64,000 bases of DNA. Source: Ruegeria sp. YS9. GTDB taxonomy: Bacteria; Pseudomonadota; Alphaproteobacteria; Rhodobacterales; Rhodobacteraceae. The notes under the pieces are model-generated. The model was not told where the DNA came from. It made no database searches and saw nothing but the letters and a program-made list of their open reading frames with translations. The stretch lies in the NCBI RefSeq assembly GCF_024628725.1, contig NZ_CP102411.1, forward strand, positions 62,001-126,000, given 5' to 3'. The translations under genes were made by a program, and so were the position numbers. Shown here piece after piece: positions 26,695 to 33,588 of this stretch (positions are counted from its first letter, which is position 1; each line of letters starts with the position of its first letter).

Positions 26695-27437
26695 TGGGTC
26701 GATCCGTCATTTGGGTCATGCTGGTGCTGGCGATCCTGTGGTCGCTGACCAGCGGAGATATGGGATTGGGCAAGCTGCCAGGCGCGGGACCCCGTCTGGC
26801 AGAGTTTTTGGGGCGTATGATCCCACCTGACCTGTCCGTTTGGCGCGAGGTTCTGACCGGGCTGGCGGAGACTCTGAGGATCGCCATTCTGGGAACATTG
26901 TTCGCCGTGATCCTGTCGGTGGGACTGGCCGTTTTGGCCTCTGAAACTATGGTACCACCAGCGATCTGGCGTCCCGTCCGTGCCTTGCTTGCGGTTATCC
27001 GGTCGATCCCGCTGATCCTGGTCGCTATGCTAATGGTGGGCGCTGTTGGGTTGGGTCCGCTTCCCGGTATACTGGCAATCACATTTCACGCGACCGGCAT
27101 GTTGGCAAAGTTCTATGCAGAAGCCATCGACAATGTTGCCACCGCTCCTGTGGCGGCGCTTGAAAGCGCAGGGGCCAACAGAATTCAACAGTTGCGTTGG
27201 GCAATCTGGCCGCAGATGGCGCCTGTGATCATGCGCGATACCGTATTTCGGTTTGAGCTAAATCTGCGCGAAAGCCTGATACTGGGCATTGTCGGTGCAG
27301 GTGGCATTGGGTTGTATGTGCAAACCTATGTACGGTCGTTTCAGTATGAAAAGGCTGCGACCGTGACGTTGGCAATCATTGTTCTGGTTTTATTGTCAGA
27401 GGCGCTGAATATGGCCTTGCAAAAACGGTTCAACTAA
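26694..27437 (+). CDS. phnE: Phosphonate-type ABC transporter permease
   Basis: 247 residues, five to six membrane segments, with the PhnE permease core: LTGLAETLRIAILGTLFAVIL, RSIPLILVAMLM, and the EAA-like loop AALESAGANRIQQLRWAIWPQ followed by RESLILGIVGAGGIG. ATG overlaps the phnC stop (TGATG). It completes the membrane part of the importer whose binding protein is broken. Confidence 0.87.
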   Translation: MGRSVIWVMLVLAILWSLTSGDMGLGKLPGAGPRLAEFLGRMIPPDLSVWREVLTGLAETLRIAILGTLFAVILSVGLAVLASETMVPPAIWRPVRALLAVIRSIPLILVAMLMVGAVGLGPLPGILAITFHATGMLAKFYAEAIDNVATAPVAALESAGANRIQQLRWAIWPQMAPVIMRDTVFRFELNLRESLILGIVGAGGIGLYVQTYVRSFQYEKAATVTLAIIVLVLLSEALNMALQKRFN

Positions 27438-27635
27438 GCCGGAATTTCCCAATTCTCTAAAGAAAAGGCTCGTGTCTTTCCTTTTCTTCCATCGCGGTTG
27501 AAGGTTGGATGCTTCGCTTGAAACCGGGCCGGTGTAGCCTGCTACACACGCCCTCGCGCTGGTTTGTTAAGGCCTCAAGCTTGCTAGATTGAAAATCGCC
27601 TGCGTTGAGGAAAATTCTTGGTGCCAATCTAGCGT
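27438..27635. other. Intergenic region with a hairpin
   Basis: No gene. A perfect stem GTGTAGC/GCTACAC at 27532-27547 and pyrimidine-rich flanks lie between the convergent phnE and transglutaminase genes and may terminate either transcript. Confidence 0.4.
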
Positions 27636-28397
27636 TCAAACGGATTCACCAGAGTTGCCATGGGAATGTGTTGCCGAAACATTTGCCACCAGCCTGCCAG
27701 TGCGTAGTGCTCTTACACGTGCGTTCATCCAATGCCTCACGACGACTCGGTACATCAGTTCACGAAAAAAGCCAAAGTTCTGCCTGTGACGGACATAAAA
27801 GGAGTCAGGTGAGTCAAAGTCCCCAAAATCCTGCACGATGCCGTTTCTTTGAATGTATGTGTCACGGCCTTCCCATTCGACCTGGGGATCGCTCAGGCAA
27901 TCCGTCCCCACACCATACCCACACAGGCTTTCTGTTTTGGGAAATGTCTGCTGCAACACGCGTAAGAAAAGCTCATCCAGAATAAAGCCTTCCAGCTTTA
28001 GCCACGTACCCTCTGCTTCGACTTCAACCCATGAATGCACAATCTCCGTCGGCGCCATCGGATAGAAAAGCTCGGGAACCACACCCCTCTGCAACTCTTT
28101 GTGGATCGTAAAGCCATGCAAACGGCATCGGATACCGCTGCCGCGAAACAGTGCCATCAGAAGAGTGCCCTTGGTATTGCATTGCCCATAGCCATTGGCG
28201 AGTACCTCTGATGCCGGGATATCGTCTGCACGGTTGTAACCAAAGGCAATCTCGTTACGCACGAAATCATAAATAGCGCCAATTCGATCCAAGACAGGCA
28301 GATCGGGCCAGCGCCGTTCCGTTATGAGTCCCAAAATTGCGGGTGTTTCAAAATCAAGCAGAGGTGTGGCGGTTAGCAACGGGTCTCGGTTCAGCAT
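27636..28397 (-). CDS. Transglutaminase-like domain protein
   Basis: 253 residues. The transglutaminase-like core is at ~40-145: RIGAIYDFVRNEIAFGYN, catalytic Cys in NGYGQCNTKGTLLMAL, and His in IVHSWVEVEAEG followed by a strand with LKLEGF. No signal peptide is seen, so it is probably cytoplasmic. Such domains act as cysteine proteases or amidases rather than as true transglutaminases. Immediately upstream, at 28428-28458, is a MerR-type promoter like those of the metal genes next door, which places it in the same putative regulon. Confidence 0.8.
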   Translation of the reverse strand: MLNRDPLLTATPLLDFETPAILGLITERRWPDLPVLDRIGAIYDFVRNEIAFGYNRADDIPASEVLANGYGQCNTKGTLLMALFRGSGIRCRLHGFTIHKELQRGVVPELFYPMAPTEIVHSWVEVEAEGTWLKLEGFILDELFLRVLQQTFPKTESLCGYGVGTDCLSDPQVEWEGRDTYIQRNGIVQDFGDFDSPDSFYVRHRQNFGFFRELMYRVVVRHWMNARVRALRTGRLVANVSATHSHGNSGESV

Positions 28398-28427
28398 TTG
28401 GTCTCTCGTCGAATCAACTCAGAAAGA

Positions 28428-28458
28428 CTTGTAATTGCTACAGTGACTATAGCTTCAA
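28428..28458 (-). promoter_or_regulatory. MerR-type promoter of the transglutaminase-like gene
   Basis: On the minus strand TTGAAG (-35, 28458-28453), a 19-bp spacer containing the dyad GCTATAG-TCA-CTGTAGC, and TACAAG (-10, 28433-28428). A 19-bp spacer with a central dyad is the hallmark of MerR-activated promoters. The start codon is ~30 bases downstream. It resembles the sites at 29033, 35955 and 37150. Confidence 0.6.
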
Positions 28459-28494
28459 GGGGCTAATTCCAGTTCGCAACGACGCTGCCCAGGG

Positions 28495-28923
28495 TTACGC
28501 GCCGATTTCTTCGTGATCAGTAAGACATTCGGAATGATCGCGCAGAACTTCGAGTACACGACAATCCGAGGTGTTGCCGCCACTGCATTCATGCACCATG
28601 CGCTCCAGCTCGGTCCGCAACGCTTCCAGCCGCGCCATTCTTTGCTCAATCTGTTTGAGTTGCCGGCGCGCGATACTGTCGGCTTCATGACAGGGGCGAT
28701 CCGGATCGTCGGACAAATCAAGCAGTTCGCGTATCGCCTCAAGCGAAAACCCCAGTTGGCGGGCGTGACGGATAAAAGCCAGGCGATCCAATTCGGTATG
28801 GCCATAACGCCGCTGGCCACCTTCGGTGCGCCCCGGTTCCGGCATAAGTCCGATCTGCTCGTAGTAGCGGATCGTCTGAACCTTGGTTCCGGTCTTTTTT
28901 CCAAGCGTTCCGATCGTCAGCAT
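28495..28923 (-). CDS. MerR family regulator with Pb/Cd/Zn-type cysteine triad
   Basis: 142 residues: MerR winged helix (MLTIGTLGKKTGTKVQTIRYYE, GQRRYGHTELDRLAFIRHARQLGFS), long dimerisation helix, and metal-binding loop with C78, C113 and C121 (plus C133). A cysteine at ~78 marks divalent-metal sensors (ZntR, CadR, PbrR) as opposed to copper sensors, which have Ser. It is divergent from the SCO-Dsb operon, with the dyad promoter at 29033-29063 between. The Zn/Cd/Pb ATPase at 33589-35922 is a probable target. The exact metal cannot be told from sequence. Confidence 0.85.
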   Translation of the reverse strand: MLTIGTLGKKTGTKVQTIRYYEQIGLMPEPGRTEGGQRRYGHTELDRLAFIRHARQLGFSLEAIRELLDLSDDPDRPCHEADSIARRQLKQIEQRMARLEALRTELERMVHECSGGNTSDCRVLEVLRDHSECLTDHEEIGA

Positions 28924-29032
28924 CTGGGTCTCCTTGCAAAGTTACAGCTTATGTAGGTTCAGGTCAGCACCGCACAATAGCACCTTCCAGCCGGTGGACC
29001 TGTGACACCCAGCCGCAGGCTCGAAATCACCT

Positions 29033-29063
29033 TTGAACCTCTAGCAGGTAGAGGGTGTACACG
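29033..29063 (+). promoter_or_regulatory. MerR-type promoter of the SCO-Dsb-PCu(A)C-M23 operon
   Basis: TTGAAC (-35, 29033-29038), 19-bp spacer (29039-29057), TACACG (-10, 29058-29063). The spacer overlaps the dyad CCTCTA-N5-TAGAGG (29038-29054), close to the core of pbr/zntA-type operators. Transcription would start near 29070, about 30 bases before the TTG start of the first SCO gene. Confidence 0.7.
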
Positions 29064-29100
29064 CCGTTCTGAACCAAGAATCGCAGGCGGACGGCTAACT

Positions 29101-29700
29101 TTGAAACTGACTGTATTTCAGAAAATCTTATGGGTGCTGGCTGGTGTCGCAACGGCGGCATTTGCCTATCTGATGTTGTGGTCAGATAACAGATCCGTAC
29201 GGACCGAAGAAGGTTCTGTCCCGTTCGAGGCCAGGTTCGAACTGACAGATCACTCTGGTGTTGTCCGTACTCAGAACGACTTTGCGGGCAAGTGGATGTT
29301 GGTGTTTTTTGGGTTCACCAACTGCCCGGACGTTTGCCCTACAACACTGTCCGAGGTGGCAGCAGTGCAGGAAGGCCTGGGAACCCAATCAAACCAAGTG
29401 CAACCCATCTTCATTTCAATTGACCCCGAACGCGACACTCCGGCCGTCTTGGCCGAGTATGTACCACTTTTCGATGCGGGGATCATTGGACTTACAGGCA
29501 CGTCAGAACAGATAGCGCAAACGTCCAAGACTTTTCCGATATTCTACGAACGGATCGAACAAGCCGCTGCACCGGACGGATACACGATGGGGCATACCTC
29601 TCATCTGTTTCTGTTCAATGAGGACGCTGGATTCGTTCAGTCCTGGTCATATGGCACGCCTCCCGAAGAAATTCTTGCGGATCTGAAACAGAGACTCTGA
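29101..29700 (+). CDS. SCO1/SenC family thioredoxin-fold protein
   Basis: 199 residues from a TTG start, chosen because the MerR-type promoter at 29033-29063 excludes earlier starts. One N-terminal membrane anchor (KILWVLAGVATAAFAYLML), then the SCO fold with metal ligands C-x3-C in FTNCPDVCPTTL and the distal His in GHTSHLFLF. SCO proteins carry copper or reduce thiols for CuA assembly of cytochrome oxidase, working in the periplasm. It is the first gene of an operon with dsbB, dsbA, PCu(A)C, a second SCO and an M23 peptidase. Confidence 0.88.
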   Translation: MKLTVFQKILWVLAGVATAAFAYLMLWSDNRSVRTEEGSVPFEARFELTDHSGVVRTQNDFAGKWMLVFFGFTNCPDVCPTTLSEVAAVQEGLGTQSNQVQPIFISIDPERDTPAVLAEYVPLFDAGIIGLTGTSEQIAQTSKTFPIFYERIEQAAAPDGYTMGHTSHLFLFNEDAGFVQSWSYGTPPEEILADLKQRL

Positions 29701-29705
29701 GCACC

Positions 29706-30128
29706 ATGTCCTGGTTTTCCAAAGATACACTTCTCGGCCTGGCCTGGGCGATTGCCCTGGTTGCTTCTCTTTCTGTTCTGTTCATTGGAGAGATCCTGGG
29801 GCAGACGCCCTGTGTGCTTTGCTGGTTCCAGCGCGCGTTCATGTTCCCATTGGCGATCGTACTGGGGCTTGGCCTGTGGTGGCAGGACCAGAACGTGGGC
29901 CGTTACGGGATAGCACTGGCATTGGGGGGCGCTGCTGTCGCCTTGTGGCACATGGGCCTGTATGCCGGTCTGATCCCCGAAAAAATCCAACCATGCTCAG
30001 CTAGCGGTCCGTCCTGCACGGACGCAAATCAAACTGTTTTGGGCGTCCCGATTCCGCTGATGGCGCTCGTTTCATTCGCGCTAATCGGCGTTCTGTGCGC
30101 CCTTTCACTCAAGGAGAAACAAGTATGA
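29706..30128 (+). CDS. dsbB: Disulfide bond formation protein B
   Basis: 140 residues, four membrane helices. First periplasmic pair CVLC (~36-39) after GQTP, and second cysteine pair in PCSASGPSC (~99-107) within a short periplasmic loop, the pattern of DsbB, which reoxidises DsbA and passes electrons to quinone. It starts 5 bases after the SCO stop and its own stop overlaps the DsbA-like start. Confidence 0.9.
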   Translation: MSWFSKDTLLGLAWAIALVASLSVLFIGEILGQTPCVLCWFQRAFMFPLAIVLGLGLWWQDQNVGRYGIALALGGAAVALWHMGLYAGLIPEKIQPCSASGPSCTDANQTVLGVPIPLMALVSFALIGVLCALSLKEKQV

Positions 30129-30784
30129 ACAGACGAGGCCTGATTTTGTCCGTTCTCGCATTTGGTGGCGCTGGTTTTGGAGCCGCCTCCTGGTACGTGA
30201 ACCGCCCGGCTGCTTCAGGCAACACCGAGCCTGTCGCACCCGAAATCGCTGAAACACTTATCCGTTCTTACTCGCCTGTTCTCGGCCCTAAAGACGCACC
30301 GGTTACAATTGTCGAATTTTTCGATCCGGCTTGTGAAGCCTGCCGTGCCTTTCATCCGGTCGTGAAGGACATCATGGCACAGCATGGAGACGCCGTGCGC
30401 GTTGTGATCCGGTACACCCCTTTCCATGGCGAAGGCTCAGAGGAGGCGATCCGCGTGCTTGAAGCGGCACGCATGCAGGGGGTCTTTGAACCGGTCCTGG
30501 AAGCCGTGCTGCGAGAGCAGCCCAAATGGGCCGCGCATGGTGCGCCTGAGCCTGGTCTTATTATTCGAATTGCAGCAGCGGCGGGACTGGATGCCGATGC
30601 AGCGCAGGCACAAATGCTCGCGCCCCAGACAGTCGGTGTTCTTAATCAGGATCGCGCTGATGTCGAAGCGGTCGGTATACGGCAAACTCCGACATTCTTC
30701 GTCAATGGCAAATCTCTGGATCCGTTTGGTGAGGCTGAATTGAGACGTCTGGTCGCTGCAGAAGTTGCAGCACTGCAAAGCTGA
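30125..30784 (+). CDS. DsbA family thiol oxidoreductase
   Basis: 219 residues; AAGGAG 9 bases before the ATG. Twin-Arg-like or Sec signal region (MNRRGLILSVLAFGGAGFG), then thioredoxin fold with active site FFDPACEACRAFHP (CEAC instead of CPHC) and the cis-proline loop GIRQTPTFFVNG. Coupled to dsbB by a 4-base overlap, so it is most likely its partner. Its role in this metal operon may be keeping cysteine ligands or substrates oxidised when thiophilic metal enters the periplasm; that is inference. Confidence 0.88.
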   Translation: MNRRGLILSVLAFGGAGFGAASWYVNRPAASGNTEPVAPEIAETLIRSYSPVLGPKDAPVTIVEFFDPACEACRAFHPVVKDIMAQHGDAVRVVIRYTPFHGEGSEEAIRVLEAARMQGVFEPVLEAVLREQPKWAAHGAPEPGLIIRIAAAAGLDADAAQAQMLAPQTVGVLNQDRADVEAVGIRQTPTFFVNGKSLDPFGEAELRRLVAAEVAALQS

Positions 30785-30802
30785 GCAGTAGCGAGAGGTA
30801 CT

Positions 30803-31282
30803 ATGAGACTCACTACAAAAAATACACTTCTGGCAGGTGTGCTTGCCGCATTCGGCACCACTGCCATTCTATCGGCACCGGTACTGGCAGGGGGCGACGA
30901 TGTTGTCGTTGAAGATGCCTGGTCGCGGGCCTCTATCGGCACCAACCGGCCGGGTGCCGCGTACATGACGATCCGCAACACCAGTGATGAGGTCGTCACA
31001 CTGACCTCTATCCGCACCGATCTTGCGATGATGCCCGAGATCCACCAGACATCGACCAATGCAGAGGGCGTCAGTTCCATGGCACCAGCTGGCGAGCTGG
31101 AAATTGCGCCCGGTGGTTCCGTCGCGCTTGAGCCCGGCGGGCTGCATGCAATGCTTATGCGGCTGCAACGCCCGATGACTGAAGGCGAGAGTTTTGCGCT
31201 GACCCTGATCTTTGCCGATGGAGCAGAAAAGACCGTCAACATACCGATATTCGGTATTGCTGCACGAGGCCCAGAGAACTGA
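30803..31282 (+). CDS. PCu(A)C family copper chaperone
   Basis: 159 residues with a signal peptide (to ~VLAGG). The PCu(A)C motif is visible: Met/His ligands in MMPEIHQTSTNAEGVSSM and GGLHAMLMRL, framed by DAWSRAS and RPGAAYMTIRN. These periplasmic proteins hand Cu(I) to cytochrome oxidase or to SCO. It lies between the DsbA-like gene and a second SCO gene, consistent with a copper delivery set. Confidence 0.9.
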   Translation: MRLTTKNTLLAGVLAAFGTTAILSAPVLAGGDDVVVEDAWSRASIGTNRPGAAYMTIRNTSDEVVTLTSIRTDLAMMPEIHQTSTNAEGVSSMAPAGELEIAPGGSVALEPGGLHAMLMRLQRPMTEGESFALTLIFADGAEKTVNIPIFGIAARGPEN

Positions 31283-31908
31283 TGCAGCGGCGACGTGTTC
31301 TCACATTTGGGGCTGCTGGAATTGGCGCAATCGGCCTGACACTCTTTGTCGGATGGTGGCAAGTGGATGGGCCGGGAGCGGCTCAATCAGTTCGCCTTCG
31401 TCCCCTTGCGTTGTCGGGCATGAACTTTCGCATGGTTGATCACGAAGGGACCCCCGTCACCCCGCAATCGCTGGTCGGACGTGCAACAATGGTGTTCTTC
31501 GGCTTTACCTACTGCCCGGATGTTTGCCCGACGACTCTTTCGGATATTTCCCTCTGGCTGGATGATCTGGGCAATGACGCGGACGAATTGAACGTCGTGT
31601 TCATAACCGTAGACCCTGAAAGGGACACGGTCGATGCCATGACCGATTATGTCAGCTACTTTCATCCAGCTATTCGCGGTTGGGTCGGCGTTTCGGACCA
31701 AATCGCGCAAGCCGCAGACGACTTTCGCGCCACTTATGAAAAAGTTCCTATGGAAGATGGCGACTACACAATGAACCACACCGCAAGTGTTTTTCTGTTT
31801 AACCCCACAGGCGAATTTGTCAGCACCATCGACTATCATGAGCAGAGAGAGTTTGCTGTACCCAAGATCCGCCGCGCTTTGAAAAGTGGAGCGGATACAA
31901 CATCATGA
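31282..31908 (+). CDS. Second SCO1/SenC family protein
   Basis: 208 residues, start overlapping the PCu(A)C stop by one base (TGATG). N-terminal anchor (RRRVLTFGAAGIGAIGLTLFVG), then FTYCPDVCPTTLSDIS with the C-x3-C pair and the His in MNHTASVFLF. It differs enough from the SCO at 29101 to be an old duplication. Probable partner of the adjacent PCu(A)C. Confidence 0.88.
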   Translation: MQRRRVLTFGAAGIGAIGLTLFVGWWQVDGPGAAQSVRLRPLALSGMNFRMVDHEGTPVTPQSLVGRATMVFFGFTYCPDVCPTTLSDISLWLDDLGNDADELNVVFITVDPERDTVDAMTDYVSYFHPAIRGWVGVSDQIAQAADDFRATYEKVPMEDGDYTMNHTASVFLFNPTGEFVSTIDYHEQREFAVPKIRRALKSGADTTS

Positions 31909-33272
31909 GCGCACGGTTTCTAGCAACCTCGGCGATCGCGATCAGCAGCGTCTCGATTGCTGCGATCATGTTCATTGCCTCGAACAGGTCTGAAATGACG
32001 GTGCCTGCGCCCACGGTCTTTCAGGTGCCCAAACTTCCTGCGGAACCGCAGACCACATCGGCTCTGTTGCTGAACGTACCATCGGCAGAACTCGCTCCAA
32101 GCCCCGTTTCGTTTCGACCTGTTCAGCCGGAACCCATTCAGGCAGAGGAACCTTTGCCTCCTGTTGAACCACCTTCACGAACATGGACGCGCGAGCTTGC
32201 GGTGGGTGACACACTCGACAGTATGCTGTCTGACGCGGGGATTGACGCAACCGATCGCGCTGAAATCGCACTTGCACTTGGCGCTGAATACGACTTGCGG
32301 CGCTTGCGGCCGGGTCACTCGATAACAGTCGTTGCAACGGCAGCGGATCAACTGCGGAGTGTGGAGCTCGCCGTGGAAGATGGCGTGAGAATTGAAGTGA
32401 CACTTAGCGAGACATTGTCCACGCGCGTGGTCTCACCGGAACCCGACACTGTCATTCTGGCCCGCAAAACAGAGATCGAAACTTCGATCTCAAATGCTCT
32501 GAGCACCGCAAAGATCCCGGTTCGTTTTGCGGTGGATCTCGCTCAGATGCTGAGCGGCACAGTGGATTTTCGACGCGATCTGACCGGTGGCGAAAAACTC
32601 CGTCTTCTCTGGCGCGAAGAAAGTATCGACGGCGAGAAGGTAGGCCAGCCGCAACTCATTTTTGCAGCACTGGAAGTGGATGACCAACTTTACGAAATAG
32701 CATGGCCAGACGCCGAAATTGGCCGCGCCGCAATCTATGTCGATGGTGAGCTTCTTCGCGTCTTCTCGCAACCAGTTGAGGGCGCGCGCCTGAGTTCTGT
32801 CTTTGGTCGGCGGAAACATCCGGTCTACGGCAATGTGCGGATGCACACCGGTGTCGATTTCGCTGCCGCACGTGGTACTCCGGTACATGCGACGGCTCCG
32901 GGGCGCGTGTCTTATGTAGGTTGGCGCGGGGGGTATGGGCGTGTGGTGGAAATCGCTCATGGATCGGACACGGTCACGCGATATACGCATCTTAGCGCAA
33001 CCGCCGATGGTCTGGCCAAAGGTCAGCGCGTGGAGGCTGGCGAGGTGGTTGGTCGTGTCGGGTCGAGCGGCACCGCGACCGGCCCCAATCTTCATTATGA
33101 AGTATTGGTCGACGGGCGACCAACGGACCCGCTTTCTGACGACCGACTTGCTGCCGCTGCGAACAACGAGGTTGAAAACGAAGCAGCGCGAAAACGCTTA
33201 AGAAATGCTCGAGCACAGCTTGAGAAACAGCTGGGCAATCCCGTCGCCAAAAAACGCGAATCTAGTTCGTGA
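31905..33272 (+). CDS. M23 family metallopeptidase
   Basis: 455 residues with an N-terminal membrane segment, a Pro/Glu-rich stretch (~40-95), a region like the OapA/LysM-type middle domain of cell-wall endopeptidases (~95-290), and an M23 LytM domain (~300-410): SVFGRRKHPVYGNVRMHTGVD with HxxxD, HLSATADGLAKGQRVEAGE, and NLHYEV with the second His pair. A coiled basic tail ends it. It should cleave peptidoglycan cross-links. ATGA overlap with the SCO gene shows it belongs to the metal-regulated operon, unusual for this family. Confidence 0.88.
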   Translation: MSARFLATSAIAISSVSIAAIMFIASNRSEMTVPAPTVFQVPKLPAEPQTTSALLLNVPSAELAPSPVSFRPVQPEPIQAEEPLPPVEPPSRTWTRELAVGDTLDSMLSDAGIDATDRAEIALALGAEYDLRRLRPGHSITVVATAADQLRSVELAVEDGVRIEVTLSETLSTRVVSPEPDTVILARKTEIETSISNALSTAKIPVRFAVDLAQMLSGTVDFRRDLTGGEKLRLLWREESIDGEKVGQPQLIFAALEVDDQLYEIAWPDAEIGRAAIYVDGELLRVFSQPVEGARLSSVFGRRKHPVYGNVRMHTGVDFAAARGTPVHATAPGRVSYVGWRGGYGRVVEIAHGSDTVTRYTHLSATADGLAKGQRVEAGEVVGRVGSSGTATGPNLHYEVLVDGRPTDPLSDDRLAAAANNEVENEAARKRLRNARAQLEKQLGNPVAKKRESSS

Positions 33273-33371
33273 GAGTTTCTTAAAACGGCTTCAGGTGCGC
33301 GGCTATCAGTTTGCGGGTATGCGCGCCTGAAGCGGACTGCACTCCAGAAGAACCAAATCAGAGGATGTAAA

Positions 33372-33536
33372 ATGATGGCAATCGCGGGGGCCTTGGTTGG
33401 CGCCGTTTGGGGTGGGGTCTTGGCAAAGCGCCGGAATGGCAACAGCCTTGATATTCTTCAATACGCTAAAGGATATGCCATCGCTTTTGGCCTGGTGGCG
33501 TTTTTTCTTTCAATCGCAGTTGTGCGCCTGATGTAA
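33372..33536 (+). CDS. Small membrane protein
   Basis: 54 residues from ATG 33372 with AGAGGA upstream. Two hydrophobic segments (MMAIAGALVGAVWGGVLA and YAIAFGLVAFFLSIAVV) flank a short polar part with Arg-Arg-Asn. It ends 20 bases before a terminator and so is likely the last gene of the SCO-Dsb-M23 operon. No family recognised. Confidence 0.6.
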   Translation: MMAIAGALVGAVWGGVLAKRRNGNSLDILQYAKGYAIAFGLVAFFLSIAVVRLM

Positions 33537-33556
33537 CGCGCCAGTAAGCAAGGCGA

Positions 33557-33582
33557 AAGCCGGACACCTTGAAGTCCGGCTT
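33557..33582. terminator. Bidirectional terminator
   Basis: Perfect stem AAGCCGGAC/GTCCGGCTT with an 8-base loop between the convergent M23 operon and P-type ATPase gene. Confidence 0.7.
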
Positions 33583-33588
33583 CCACTC

